From Bacillota bacterium (GTDB lineage Bacteria > Bacillota_A > Clostridia > DSM-8532): a DNA stretch of 28,684 nucleotides. Location: the NCBI GenBank assembly GCA_023424865.1, contig JAFADM010000032.1, positions 1 to 28,684 of the forward strand, read 5' to 3'. The position numbers and the translations under genes were made by a program. Below are positions 7,551 to 15,611 of this stretch, piece after piece. Within the stretch, counting starts at the first letter, position 1; each line of letters opens with the position of its first letter. The notes beneath the pieces were generated by a model that searched no databases, was not told the DNA's origin, and saw only the letters and a program-made list of their open reading frames with translations.

Positions 7551-8878
7551 TGCTGTTTCTGCGTGAATGCAAAAAAGCAGTCTTTTCCATTGCCTTTCTT
7601 ATTCTTATTGCAGGTATGATACTCATGCTCTGGTCTCAGGGCGCTTTAAATTTTCAGGATAGTATCTTTGAAATACCTCAGCAGGGGCAGGAGAGCTATG
7701 GTATGCAATTAAAGGAAATTCCGGAGAACATCATGCCCGCGGCATTACTCAGCCTATACGGCGAATTTACCGAAAACCGCTACACCGCTTATCCTATCGG
7801 CTTTATAAAAGTTGTTCGCCTGGATGACAGCAAGCAGAAGGAAATAGCCGGGATTCTTGAAGCCCTGTCGGGAGAGCCTGCAGAAACCCTCCTGGGAACC
7901 GCCGGGGAAATGGGGGCGGACGAAAGCGGTATGAGCGTAATTAACGGAGGTGAGCTTGTGCCGGACGGAAACGGCGGATTCACCATTAAGGTTCCCGAAA
8001 GGGGGGCCAATAACGGAGGCGACGTGGAAGGACCCATAAGCCTTATGCCGGATATAAACTACGACCTTTTTAAGACGTATATGGACAAAGCGGATAAGCT
8101 TATAGGCGGCGGTTCAAGCTATGACCCGGCGAAACTGAAGCGTTTCTCAAGAGTACCCCTTACCTATGAAGAGGCGCTAGTAAGCTATAACCTCATAGTG
8201 GAGAAGGACAAGGTAACTGGGGCTTATGCCCGTCTGTTTACCGACTATCTTTGCCTTACGCTTTCAGTACTGCCGGTCATTCTGGCCTCTGCCCTTTCCC
8301 TGAAGGATAGAAAGTCCGGTATAAAGGGGATTCTATATACACGGCAGGCCTCCTCCGCACAAATTGTCCTTACACGTTACGCAGCCATCGTTACGGTGGT
8401 GATAATTCCTGCTATCCTGCTGGCTTATATATCCAATACCTCCGTATGGAGTGCCTATAAAGGAATTGCTCTGGACTATTTCGCGCCTGTTAAGTACACC
8501 ATGGGCTGGATTTTACCCTCTGTCATGGTATCGGCAGCTCTGGGATTGTTCCTTACGGAGCTTACCAATACTCCGTTTGCCGTTGCAGTACAGGGTTTCT
8601 GGTGGTTTGTAGACATGAATCTTGGCGTAAGCGAAATTGAGGGGGGCTATTCTCTTTTCAGACTCACTCCAAGGCATAATTCTCTTCAAAACACGCTCGT
8701 CTTCATTGAAGGATTTGGTAACCTTGCGGCCAATCGCCTGCTTTTTACTGGCATTGCCCTCATCTTAACCGCCGGGACGGTCCTATTGTACGAAAAGAAA
8801 AGGAGGGGCGGCTTAAATGGATTCGCAGGAAAGCTACGTTCAAATTCTTCCTGTCGCCGGAGCCAATCTGCGGCATAA
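7550..8878 (+). CDS. ABC-2-type permease with large external domain
   Basis: A 442-residue membrane protein starting at ATG 7550 with GGAGGTG 7 nt upstream. One hydrophobic helix lies near the N-terminus (about 8-28). About 190 mostly polar residues follow, presumably extracytoplasmic, with glycine-rich low-complexity parts. Roughly five more helices lie in the C-terminal half. This layout resembles ABC-2 permeases with a long loop after TM1. The last 20 or so residues (arginine- and serine-rich) are encoded in the 62-nt overlap with the next gene and look unlike the rest, so they may be a late drift of the stop codon. It is co-transcribed with the ATPase and the kinase-controlled promoter. 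Confidence 0.8.
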   Translation: MLFLRECKKAVFSIAFLILIAGMILMLWSQGALNFQDSIFEIPQQGQESYGMQLKEIPENIMPAALLSLYGEFTENRYTAYPIGFIKVVRLDDSKQKEIAGILEALSGEPAETLLGTAGEMGADESGMSVINGGELVPDGNGGFTIKVPERGANNGGDVEGPISLMPDINYDLFKTYMDKADKLIGGGSSYDPAKLKRFSRVPLTYEEALVSYNLIVEKDKVTGAYARLFTDYLCLTLSVLPVILASALSLKDRKSGIKGILYTRQASSAQIVLTRYAAIVTVVIIPAILLAYISNTSVWSAYKGIALDYFAPVKYTMGWILPSVMVSAALGLFLTELTNTPFAVAVQGFWWFVDMNLGVSEIEGGYSLFRLTPRHNSLQNTLVFIEGFGNLAANRLLFTGIALILTAGTVLLYEKKRRGGLNGFAGKLRSNSSCRRSQSAA

Positions 8879-9464
8879 TTTTCTTCCCCATGCACTTCTA
8901 GCCCTGGGGACAGCCCTCATCGCACCACTTCTTTTCGGTATGGCTCACCTGGACAGCTCCGGTTCTGCCTTACCTCTGGAAATGTATCTTTCCTTAACCG
9001 GTATCATCCTTTTGACACCCGTTTTTCAGCCGGAGCAGGATAGAAGCCTCCATGAACTGGTGTCTTCAAAATGGATAGCGCGGTCCCTTGTGTATCTTAT
9101 CCGCACTGTGTATTCCTTCCTGGCCCTGGCTGTTCTGGTAGGGCTGGCAGCCCTGGTCATGAGGCTCAACGACTGTGATGTTACCCTTTCCCTATACAGC
9201 GGGACTCTGGCAACGGCGGTGTTTCTGGGGGCCTTGGGAATGCTGGCTTCAGCTATTAGCGGCAATACGGCCGTAGCCTATATGGTGCCCCTGGTTTACT
9301 ACATGATGAACCTGGGAGGGGGAAGCCGACTGGGTGCCTTTTACCTGTTTGGAATGCTAAGCGGCGATGAAAAGGGAAAAAGCGTGCTATGGTTTTCAGG
9401 AGCGGCAATGGTGCTTCTTTCGCTTTTTATTGAAGGAAAATTAAAACGTTCCGGTTCGGAATAG
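8817..9464 (+). CDS. small ABC-2-type membrane protein, second permease subunit
   Basis: A 215-residue, very hydrophobic protein with about six predicted helices and no soluble domain. ATG 8817 is preceded by AGGAGGGG (8801-8808). It begins inside the previous gene (62-nt overlap), so its translation is probably coupled. I recognise no specific family from sequence alone. Position and topology suggest it is the second transmembrane subunit of the ABC complex. The fold and partner assignment are inference from context. Confidence 0.75.
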   Translation: MDSQESYVQILPVAGANLRHNFLPHALLALGTALIAPLLFGMAHLDSSGSALPLEMYLSLTGIILLTPVFQPEQDRSLHELVSSKWIARSLVYLIRTVYSFLALAVLVGLAALVMRLNDCDVTLSLYSGTLATAVFLGALGMLASAISGNTAVAYMVPLVYYMMNLGGGSRLGAFYLFGMLSGDEKGKSVLWFSGAAMVLLSLFIEGKLKRSGSE

Positions 9465-9477
9465 AGAACAGCTTAAT

Positions 9478-9506
9478 ATGACATACCTCTGTCGGGGTTA
9501 TATGAT
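9478..9506 (+). promoter_or_regulatory. candidate promoter for the Tag gene
   Basis: ATGACA (9478-9483), a 17-nt spacer and TATGAT (9501-9506), about 50 nt before the start codon. Four to five of six consensus bases match in each box. Confidence 0.4.
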
Positions 9507-9556
9507 AAGATAAATAAAAAGACTATTTTAAAGGATTGTATCTGAAAGAGGTTTGT

Positions 9557-10138
9557 ATGAGTGCTTGCAAATGGCCCGGCAACAATGAAACCATGCGCCG
9601 GTATCATGACAGGGAATGGTGCGTGCCAAGCCGCGATGATGTTTACCTTTTTGAAATGCTCACTCTGGAAGGCGCGCAGGCAGGCTTGTCCTGGAGCATC
9701 GTTCTTGCTAAAAGGGAGGAATACCGCAAGGCCTTTCACCAGTTTGACACAGGGTATTGCGCAGAACTTTCCGATGAAGAGCTTGAAAGCATCCGGGAGA
9801 ATTTTTCCGTGATTAAGAATATGTCTAAAATTCGCTCGGTTAGGAACAATGCCCGGCTTGTTCTGAAGCTTCAGGAGGAATTCGGAAGCTTTGCCGATTA
9901 CCTGTGGCGCTTTGTCAATGATAAGCCGGTGGTTAACAGCTGGGAAACGGACGGGCTTATGCCTGCCCGTACACTTTTATCGGACCGGATTAGCCTGGAT
10001 ATGAAAAAGCGGGGCTTCAAATTCGTTGGCTCCGTCACCCTTTATTCCTTCCTCCAGGCTATTGGCATGGTGGACGACCATGTACGGACATGCCCCTTTC
10101 ATACATTAAACAGGACTTTGCAGTTTGGGGGAGAATAA
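9557..10138 (+). CDS. tag: DNA-3-methyladenine glycosylase I
   Basis: A 193-residue base-excision repair enzyme that removes 3-methyladenine from alkylated DNA. With the ATG at 9557 (AAAGAGG 5 nt upstream) the key residues fall at the same numbers as in Escherichia coli Tag. These are zinc ligands C4, H17, H175 and C179, catalytic-site E38 and W46 in the aromatic pocket. This agreement decides the start against the TTG at 9536. The gene is followed after 6 nt by a MazG-like gene, and the two look co-transcribed up to the terminator at 10489. Both have nucleic-acid or nucleotide sanitation themes. Confidence 0.96.
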   Translation: MSACKWPGNNETMRRYHDREWCVPSRDDVYLFEMLTLEGAQAGLSWSIVLAKREEYRKAFHQFDTGYCAELSDEELESIRENFSVIKNMSKIRSVRNNARLVLKLQEEFGSFADYLWRFVNDKPVVNSWETDGLMPARTLLSDRISLDMKKRGFKFVGSVTLYSFLQAIGMVDDHVRTCPFHTLNRTLQFGGE

Positions 10139-10144
10139 TTAAAA

Positions 10145-10468
10145 ATGAAGGATTTAAGCTTACAGGAAGCCTTCACCCGTTCAATGGCCATAAGAGAAAG
10201 CTATCATAAGCTGGAAAGGCAGCTCCATGAAAAGGAATGGACAGTTGAAGAGGACGCACTGGCTTTTCTGACGGATGCAGGGCTGGTAGGACGGCTCACT
10301 ATGGCCACTGAGGCGCGCTGGCCGGTTCAGGGAGATGCGTCTGAACAGCTTGAGCATAAGCTGGGAGAATGTCTCTGGTGGCTTTTGGTTTTGGCCGGAC
10401 GCTCGAATGTGGATGCGGTTGAGGCATTGGATAAATTTCTGACGAAAACGGAAAAATTAATGGAGTAG
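10145..10468 (+). CDS. MazG-like all-alpha protein
   Basis: A 107-residue, helical, acidic protein. The C-terminal part (HKLGECLWWLLVLAGR, then a helix with DAVEALDKFL) resembles the ELGD-type helix of MazG/dUTPase-like nucleotide pyrophosphohydrolases. The N-terminal part has an EE pair and a second EA that could be metal ligands, but the full EExxE...ExxD set is not clearly intact. It follows tag by 6 nt and has a GGGGGAG about 11 nt before the ATG. Catalytic activity is uncertain; membership of the MazG-like superfamily is a moderate inference. Confidence 0.6.
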   Translation: MKDLSLQEAFTRSMAIRESYHKLERQLHEKEWTVEEDALAFLTDAGLVGRLTMATEARWPVQGDASEQLEHKLGECLWWLLVLAGRSNVDAVEALDKFLTKTEKLME

Positions 10469-10488
10469 CTCTTAGGAGGTCAAGCAGA

Positions 10489-10516
10489 ACCCGTGAGTAT
10501 TTCACGGGTCTTTTTT
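10489..10516 (+). terminator. Rho-independent terminator after tag and the MazG-like gene
   Basis: Perfect 8-bp stem ACCCGTGA/TCACGGGT with a 5-nt loop, followed by C and six T. Confidence 0.92.
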
Positions 10517-10559
10517 GCCTGTTTGGGCTCCGGAAGAAGGCTTAAAGTGGATTGACAGG

Positions 10560-10588
10560 TTGAAACTCAAGCCTTTGTTCTTTATACT
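10560..10588 (+). promoter_or_regulatory. sigma-A-type promoter for the GNAT gene
   Basis: TTGAAA (10560-10565), a 17-nt spacer and TATACT (10583-10588), about 60 nt before the ATG. Confidence 0.65.
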
Positions 10589-10647
10589 CTATTAAAAGGC
10601 TGATTAAAAAACAGAAATGAAAAGAGAAATAAAAAGGAGCCGGTTTC

Positions 10648-11133
10648 ATGATATTCAGACAAGCACAGCCCCATGAAAGACAGGAGCTTTTTGCTGAAGG
10701 CTACAAGGTATGGAGTAAAAACAGAACCTTTGAGCAATATTGCGCGGATAATGGCAGTGAGGACGCCTTTGGCACACGCTATGTCGTTGAGGTGGACAAC
10801 CAAATTGTCAGCTCTCTGATTTTACTTATTATGGGTTCCATTGAAGATAAAAAAGTGTATGGCATTGGTTCGGTTCTAACACCGCAGCCGTATAGCGGCA
10901 AGGGCTATGCCACAGAGCTTATCCGTTGTTGCCTTAAACTTTTGGAGGATCAGGGCGCTTATATCTTTTTGTACTCGGACATCCAGCCGGCTTTTTATGA
11001 AAAATTCGGTTTTCGCATTCTGCCATCCATACTGCAGACAAAGGAAAAGAGCGTGTGCATGGTCAAATGCGGAGATGATGATTGGACGGAGCTTGTCAGG
11101 CGGTGGGCAAACCATGTGCCAAAGTATTTTTAA
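10648..11133 (+). CDS. GNAT-family N-acetyltransferase
   Basis: A 161-residue single-domain acyltransferase. The acetyl-CoA pyrophosphate-binding motif A is seen at 80-88 (QPYSGKGYA), following the beta-4 strand VYGIGSVLT. The later SDIQPAFYEKFGF segment is the typical GNAT tail strand with the conserved tyrosine/phenylalanine. ATG 10648 has AAAGGAG 8 nt upstream. It is monocistronic between its own promoter and a gap of nearly 190 nt. Substrate cannot be predicted. Confidence 0.88.
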   Translation: MIFRQAQPHERQELFAEGYKVWSKNRTFEQYCADNGSEDAFGTRYVVEVDNQIVSSLILLIMGSIEDKKVYGIGSVLTPQPYSGKGYATELIRCCLKLLEDQGAYIFLYSDIQPAFYEKFGFRILPSILQTKEKSVCMVKCGDDDWTELVRRWANHVPKYF

Positions 11134-11151
11134 CGGATTTCAACATTGCAA

Positions 11152-11180
11152 TTGCTCTTCTTGTGAGAAGTTGATAAAAT
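11152..11180 (+). promoter_or_regulatory. weak candidate promoter before the membrane AraC gene
   Basis: TTGCTC (11152-11157), a 17-nt spacer and TAAAAT (11175-11180). An inverted repeat CTTCT/AGAAG (11157-11170) lies in the spacer, and a perfect 12-bp palindrome ATTCTTAAGAAT lies downstream at 11236-11247. The -35 is poor, so this is tentative. Confidence 0.3.
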
Positions 11181-11320
11181 AAAACTGCTTCCCATATTCC
11201 CCTGCAACAATAACAGAGCTTTTTCACAGATCACAATTCTTAAGAATAAGGCAAACCGCACAGAAATGAATGCGTTGGTTTCTGTTGATGCGCGCCTATT
11301 TTGTTATTGGGGGATGGGCT

Positions 11321-13621
11321 ATGCTACAAAAGGTTAAACAGTTTATAGGAAATAGGGCAGGCATTGTTCTAACCATAATCGTAACTTTTTTTCTCGTAAT
11401 GGCGTTATCCAATATTGTTATTTTTACCATATTCCATTCGGCATCCAGGATGCTTCAGGAAGAAATTATCCTGCGCTGCCAGGAGACCATAGACAGCCTG
11501 ATTCAAAATAATGCAAAGGTGTATTACTCCTCGCAGGAAACGCTGCAGCAGTGGTCCTTTGACAACGAGCTCAGAAGCTATAGCTATGATCCGGCAAAGG
11601 ACGATTTGAGCAAGCGTTATGAATACGTTCCCATCTGGCAGAAAATTAAAACGACGTTTCTGTTTCACAATTATCTGGAGAATATGTTTTTATTCTATCC
11701 CAAATCCGATACGGTTATAGGAAACCAGTCCCATCTGCAAAATGGCGACTATTTGCGGAGCTTCGTGTTTCCGGAGCTTTTTGAAACCCGGGATGAAATG
11801 CTAAGCTACCTCAATGGCAGCATGACCAACGGTACCAACGCGCTTCTGGTAAGCAGCAACAGTGAAAACTATATTCTGCTGTGGCAGAAGGCCCTGCAAA
11901 ATACCTATGTGGACTCGGAGCTTTACATCTTCTTTATGATTAACGCAAAGAAGCTGGTCAGTGAATCTCAAGTGGGAGATTATGCCTGGGACAGCATTTA
12001 TTTCGTTGACGAGAACAACAAAATCCTGGCCTATGAGGGGATTGCCCGGCCTGAGCTTCTGGCTTCCCTGACGCTTGAAGGAAGCAAAGGGGTTATAGAT
12101 GAAGGGGACACTATTTTTGTCTATAATACCTCCTCCATTTTAAAGTGCCGCTATATTATCTCCTTTCCCAAATCGGTGATAATGGAAAAGGTAAGGAATA
12201 TAGGAGCCCTTACGCTTTTCCTGAATCTCTTTTACCTGGCCTTTGCCATACTTATTCTGGCTTACTATATACACTGGAACCGAAAGCATATTAACAACAT
12301 TCTGGCAATTGTAAAAAAATACGGTATTCGGGTTAAGCCTCAAAAAAATGAATACAATATGATTTTTTCCGCCATGGATACAACCCTGCGGGACAAAAAG
12401 TATATTAAGGAGCTGTATGACAAGTATGCCAATGTGATTAGCAATAATATGCTCCAGCAGTTGGTTCTGGGTATAGGCAGCCGTCCCGGTATCGATGAAA
12501 TCAACGGCCATTTTTCCTTTCGTTTTAACGATACCGCCTTTGCAGTGGCCCTGTCCCAGATAGAGGACTATCACACGGCCCTCTATTCCGAGCAGGATAC
12601 CTACTTGCAGAATGTACAGCTTCTCCACTTTGCAATCCGAAATGTTGCTGAAGAAATGCTTCCCGAGCCCTTTTACCTTTGCACCACCGAAATTGACAAC
12701 CGAATTGTTTTCATAATCAATCTTCCTGATGATAAGCTGTCAACCTATAACCTGTTACAAAAGGAGCTTACCAGGGTTATTGAAAAGTGCAATGAGATTC
12801 TGTCGGTTTACCTTATTCTGGCATTAAGTTCCGTGAAAAAAGGTGTGGATTCCCTGCCCATGTCCTATCAGCAGGCTGTACAGACCATTCAGGGGCCTTT
12901 TGTAAAGGATCAGGCCCTTCACCTTTATCAGGATATTGATTTAAGGGGTCAATCGCCCATTCCACATTTATCGTCCATGACCGAGCAGCAAATTATCAAT
13001 ATTATTAAAACCGGCGATTTTAATAATTCGGAAACCGTTATTCGATTTTTGTTTCAATCCAACAGCGAGCCCATGGCGCTCATCGATCATAAAAAGCTGC
13101 GTTTTTTTGCATATGACCTTTCCTGTATGCTTGTGAAAGCCATGCAGGAAACCGGATTAGGCGAGAGCAGCCACTCCGTCCAGGAAAAGATACTTGAAAT
13201 ACCGGATAGCTGCTCCTTCAAAATAATGCAGACAAGAACCCTGGAGGCAGCCCGGGAGCTGTGCGTGCTTGTGAAGGAAAGCAAAAGGTCCGGGCAAAGC
13301 TTTTTTCAGGATGTTAAAACGTATATCGGAGAGAACTATCAAAATATTAATTTGGGATTGGCCTCCTTATCTGACAGCTTTCACCTGTCAACCTTTTACC
13401 TTTCAAGAATGTTCAAGGAAGCCTTCGGTATGGGGATTCCGGAATACATTAACCATGTCCGCATCGAGCATGCCAAGGCCCTTCTCCTGGAGGAGAAAAT
13501 CAATGCGGGGGAGATTTGCCGGATGGTAGGATACAATGATTACACCTCCTTCTCCCGTGTTTTTAAAAGAATAGTAGGGGTATCTCCTCAAAAGTTTCGT
13601 GAATCCAATGATAATTCGTAA
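11321..13621 (+). CDS. membrane-anchored AraC-family regulator (YesN-like)
   Basis: From ATG 11321 the protein has 766 residues. GGGGGA lies 6 nt upstream, while upstream in-frame ATGs at 11270 and 11288 lack a ribosome site. TM1 spans about 12-36. A large external sensor of Cache-like type covers about 37-290, and TM2 lies near 294-319. A cytoplasmic linker and a YesN-like middle domain follow, then a C-terminal double helix-turn-helix (about 664-760) with GYNDYTSFSRVFKRIVGVSP. Such one-component regulators sit beside lipoprotein/LplB/YtcP sugar importers and switch them on. Here the importer genes begin 284 nt downstream. The sensor probably detects an extracellular oligosaccharide or the loaded binding protein (inference). 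Confidence 0.92.
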   Translation: MLQKVKQFIGNRAGIVLTIIVTFFLVMALSNIVIFTIFHSASRMLQEEIILRCQETIDSLIQNNAKVYYSSQETLQQWSFDNELRSYSYDPAKDDLSKRYEYVPIWQKIKTTFLFHNYLENMFLFYPKSDTVIGNQSHLQNGDYLRSFVFPELFETRDEMLSYLNGSMTNGTNALLVSSNSENYILLWQKALQNTYVDSELYIFFMINAKKLVSESQVGDYAWDSIYFVDENNKILAYEGIARPELLASLTLEGSKGVIDEGDTIFVYNTSSILKCRYIISFPKSVIMEKVRNIGALTLFLNLFYLAFAILILAYYIHWNRKHINNILAIVKKYGIRVKPQKNEYNMIFSAMDTTLRDKKYIKELYDKYANVISNNMLQQLVLGIGSRPGIDEINGHFSFRFNDTAFAVALSQIEDYHTALYSEQDTYLQNVQLLHFAIRNVAEEMLPEPFYLCTTEIDNRIVFIINLPDDKLSTYNLLQKELTRVIEKCNEILSVYLILALSSVKKGVDSLPMSYQQAVQTIQGPFVKDQALHLYQDIDLRGQSPIPHLSSMTEQQIINIIKTGDFNNSETVIRFLFQSNSEPMALIDHKKLRFFAYDLSCMLVKAMQETGLGESSHSVQEKILEIPDSCSFKIMQTRTLEAARELCVLVKESKRSGQSFFQDVKTYIGENYQNINLGLASLSDSFHLSTFYLSRMFKEAFGMGIPEYINHVRIEHAKALLLEEKINAGEICRMVGYNDYTSFSRVFKRIVGVSPQKFRESNDNS

Positions 13622-13639
13622 ACTTCACATTTAACCTGA

Positions 13640-13663
13640 ACAGGTCCGAAATGGGCCTGTTTT
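13640..13663 (+). terminator. probable terminator after the membrane AraC gene
   Basis: 8-bp stem ACAGGTCC/GGGCCTGT (one G-T pair), 5-nt loop, followed by only a short T tract. It separates the regulator from the importer operon. Confidence 0.6.
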
Positions 13664-13686
13664 CAGTCTTTACCGCTTAAAAAGCC

Positions 13687-13781
13687 TGTATAGCGCAAAA
13701 ATTGTATAGCAAGCGGTGTTTTGTATACCTGAAAAACCTGAGCGGTGCAGAATCTACATACCAGGACAACAATTGTATATT
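13687..13781 (+). promoter_or_regulatory. cluster of TGTATA direct repeats, candidate activator sites
   Basis: TGTATAGC at 13687-13694 and 13703-13710, TGTATACC at 13722-13729 and TGTATATT at 13774-13781 lie just upstream of the candidate promoter. AATTGTATA is shared exactly by two of them. AraC-type activators bind direct repeats in this position, so the upstream membrane regulator is the obvious candidate. No experimental site model is available. Confidence 0.4.
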
Positions 13782-13809
13782 GAACATGAAGCCTCCGATC
13801 TCTTATAGT
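13780..13809 (+). promoter_or_regulatory. candidate promoter for the sugar importer operon
   Basis: TTGAAC (13780-13785), an 18-nt spacer and TATAGT (13804-13809), about 95 nt before the start codon. The imperfect boxes fit an activated promoter. Confidence 0.45.
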
Positions 13810-13904
13810 TCTGGATATGGTTTTGTGAAAAATCTATAAAACGTGAACAAAGTCATGTTGCAAAATGGGGAGTTTTTATTAAACATTAAAGGAGGATTAT
13901 GAAC

Positions 13905-15551
13905 ATGAAAATGCCCCTGAAAATGAAAAGAGCCGCGGCGGCAGCCCTGGCGGCCCTGGTTGTGGCAACCGGAACGGGCTGTTCGAACAAGCCTGCTCAA
14001 AATTCAACGGCGACACCATCGTCCAGCACATCCGCAACGCCTTCTCCGCAAGCTGAGGAATTCTCTTATCCCATGGATGGAAGCGTAACTCTCAGATGGT
14101 GGATTCCCGCGAATTCGGATCAGACCGGAAATCAGCAGGAGCGGAAGAACAATGAATTTATGCAATGGCTGTCTGAAAAGACCGGTGTCAAATTTGAGTT
14201 CCAGCATCCACCCATTGGCGAGGAAAAAAATGCTTTTAACATCATGTGTGCCTCGGGAGATATGCCAGATATTGTTTCCTACGGACCCAGCACCTACACG
14301 GGAGGGCTTCAGCAGGCCATTGATGATGGTGTGGCACTTCGCTTGAATGACTACTTTGATGAGTATCTTCCCAACCTTAAAGCCTATGTTGACACATATC
14401 CCAATGTTGCCCGCAATATGCGCACCCTGAAGGGAGATTATGCCTTCTTCCCTGTAATGTCATTGGATCCCCAGATGAACTCCTGGTGCGGTTGGCAGAT
14501 CCGTGGTGATTTATTGGAAAAAGAGGGCATGTCCGTACCTGAAACCATAAATGAATGGTATGAGACCCTAACTTACCTGAAAAACAAATATCATTTTGAA
14601 ACCGGATTTGCCATCCGCTCCAATGCCTGGGGACAGTATGAAATGGCTTCCGGCTTCCGCACGTCTATAACCTGGGATATTAATGATAGCGGCGAAGTGG
14701 TTTACGGTCCTGTAACGGCTGAATATAAAGCCTTTTTGACTGAAATGAGAAAGTGGTATGCAGAAGGGCTGCTCCATCCCGATTTTGCCACTACGGACAA
14801 TCAAACCGCCAAAGCTCTTTACACCTCCGGAAAGTCGGTAGCCATCGCAGACTCTGTCGGATCCATGTCCGGCTTTATAACAGCCGGTCAAACCGTTGAT
14901 CCCGGGTTTATGACCGTAGCCGCACCCTATCCCGTTTCTGAAAAGGGCGCAACTCCTTACCGTGGCTACAGGAATCTCACCGGAGTAGGTGAAAACGCAT
15001 TTATAAGCGGCGACATCTCCAAAGACAAGCTTGAGACAGCCCTTCGCTTTATGGATTACGGTTACTCGGAGGAAGGAAAAGTCTTCTATAACTTTGGTAA
15101 GGAAGGTGTTTCATTTACTTATGCGGACGGTGTGCCTACCTATTCGGATCTCATTATGAATAACCCTGACGGTTTAAACAAAAATACAGCAATTCGTCTC
15201 TATTCAATGGCTGCGGGCCTGCCTGGCGAGCAGATGAAGGAATATGCTGTGCAGAATAACAATCTTCCTGTTCAGGTTGAAGCTCTTAAGATATGGTCCA
15301 ACACGGAGCAGGAGAAGCATGCTTATCCCAATATATCCACCGGAGATGCGGAAACGGATCGCCGCCTGGCTGCTATTGACACGGATTTGTCAACCTATCA
15401 GTCAGAAATGATGATTAAGTTTATCATGGGGACGGAAAGCCTGGACAACTTTGACGCCTATGTGGAAAAATTTAAAACCCTGGGGCTGGAAGAAGCCAAA
15501 GAGCTTAAAGCAAAGGCTTATCAAAAATACTTACAGGATAATGGAAACTAA
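13905..15551 (+). CDS. extracellular sugar-binding lipoprotein of a CUT1 ABC importer
   Basis: A family-1 solute-binding protein of LplA/LipO type. ATG 13905 sits 9 nt after AAAGGAGG, while the in-frame ATG at 13899 is only 3 nt away, so 13905 is chosen (548 residues). Signal peptide: KMKR followed by an alanine-rich core, with the lipobox ending GTGC, so C26 is the lipidated residue. A Ser/Thr/Ala/Pro-rich tether of about 25 residues follows, then the binding fold. It delivers an oligosaccharide to the two permeases encoded next. A strong hairpin directly after the gene probably keeps its mRNA level above that of the permeases. Confidence 0.9.
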   Translation: MKMPLKMKRAAAAALAALVVATGTGCSNKPAQNSTATPSSSTSATPSPQAEEFSYPMDGSVTLRWWIPANSDQTGNQQERKNNEFMQWLSEKTGVKFEFQHPPIGEEKNAFNIMCASGDMPDIVSYGPSTYTGGLQQAIDDGVALRLNDYFDEYLPNLKAYVDTYPNVARNMRTLKGDYAFFPVMSLDPQMNSWCGWQIRGDLLEKEGMSVPETINEWYETLTYLKNKYHFETGFAIRSNAWGQYEMASGFRTSITWDINDSGEVVYGPVTAEYKAFLTEMRKWYAEGLLHPDFATTDNQTAKALYTSGKSVAIADSVGSMSGFITAGQTVDPGFMTVAAPYPVSEKGATPYRGYRNLTGVGENAFISGDISKDKLETALRFMDYGYSEEGKVFYNFGKEGVSFTYADGVPTYSDLIMNNPDGLNKNTAIRLYSMAAGLPGEQMKEYAVQNNNLPVQVEALKIWSNTEQEKHAYPNISTGDAETDRRLAAIDTDLSTYQSEMMIKFIMGTESLDNFDAYVEKFKTLGLEEAKELKAKAYQKYLQDNGN

Positions 15552-15560
15552 TCTGCATTT

Positions 15561-15593
15561 GAATAAAGGGGGGGATTATCCTCCCCTTTATTC
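15561..15593 (+). other. intercistronic stem-loop after the binding-protein gene
   Basis: A 14-bp stem (GAATAAAGGGG 15561-15571 with CCCCTTTATTC 15583-15593, extended inward by three pairs) with a 5-nt ATTAT loop. Only TT follows, so read-through is expected. It is likely an mRNA stabiliser or partial terminator that sets binding-protein to permease stoichiometry. Confidence 0.75.
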
Positions 15594-15611
15594 TTAAGAA
15601 AGGACCGGCTT

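Noticed and set aside
10493..10555. short GTG frame after AGGAGGT at 10473-10479
   Set aside because: It is only 20 codons long and is read through the terminator stem and T-run.
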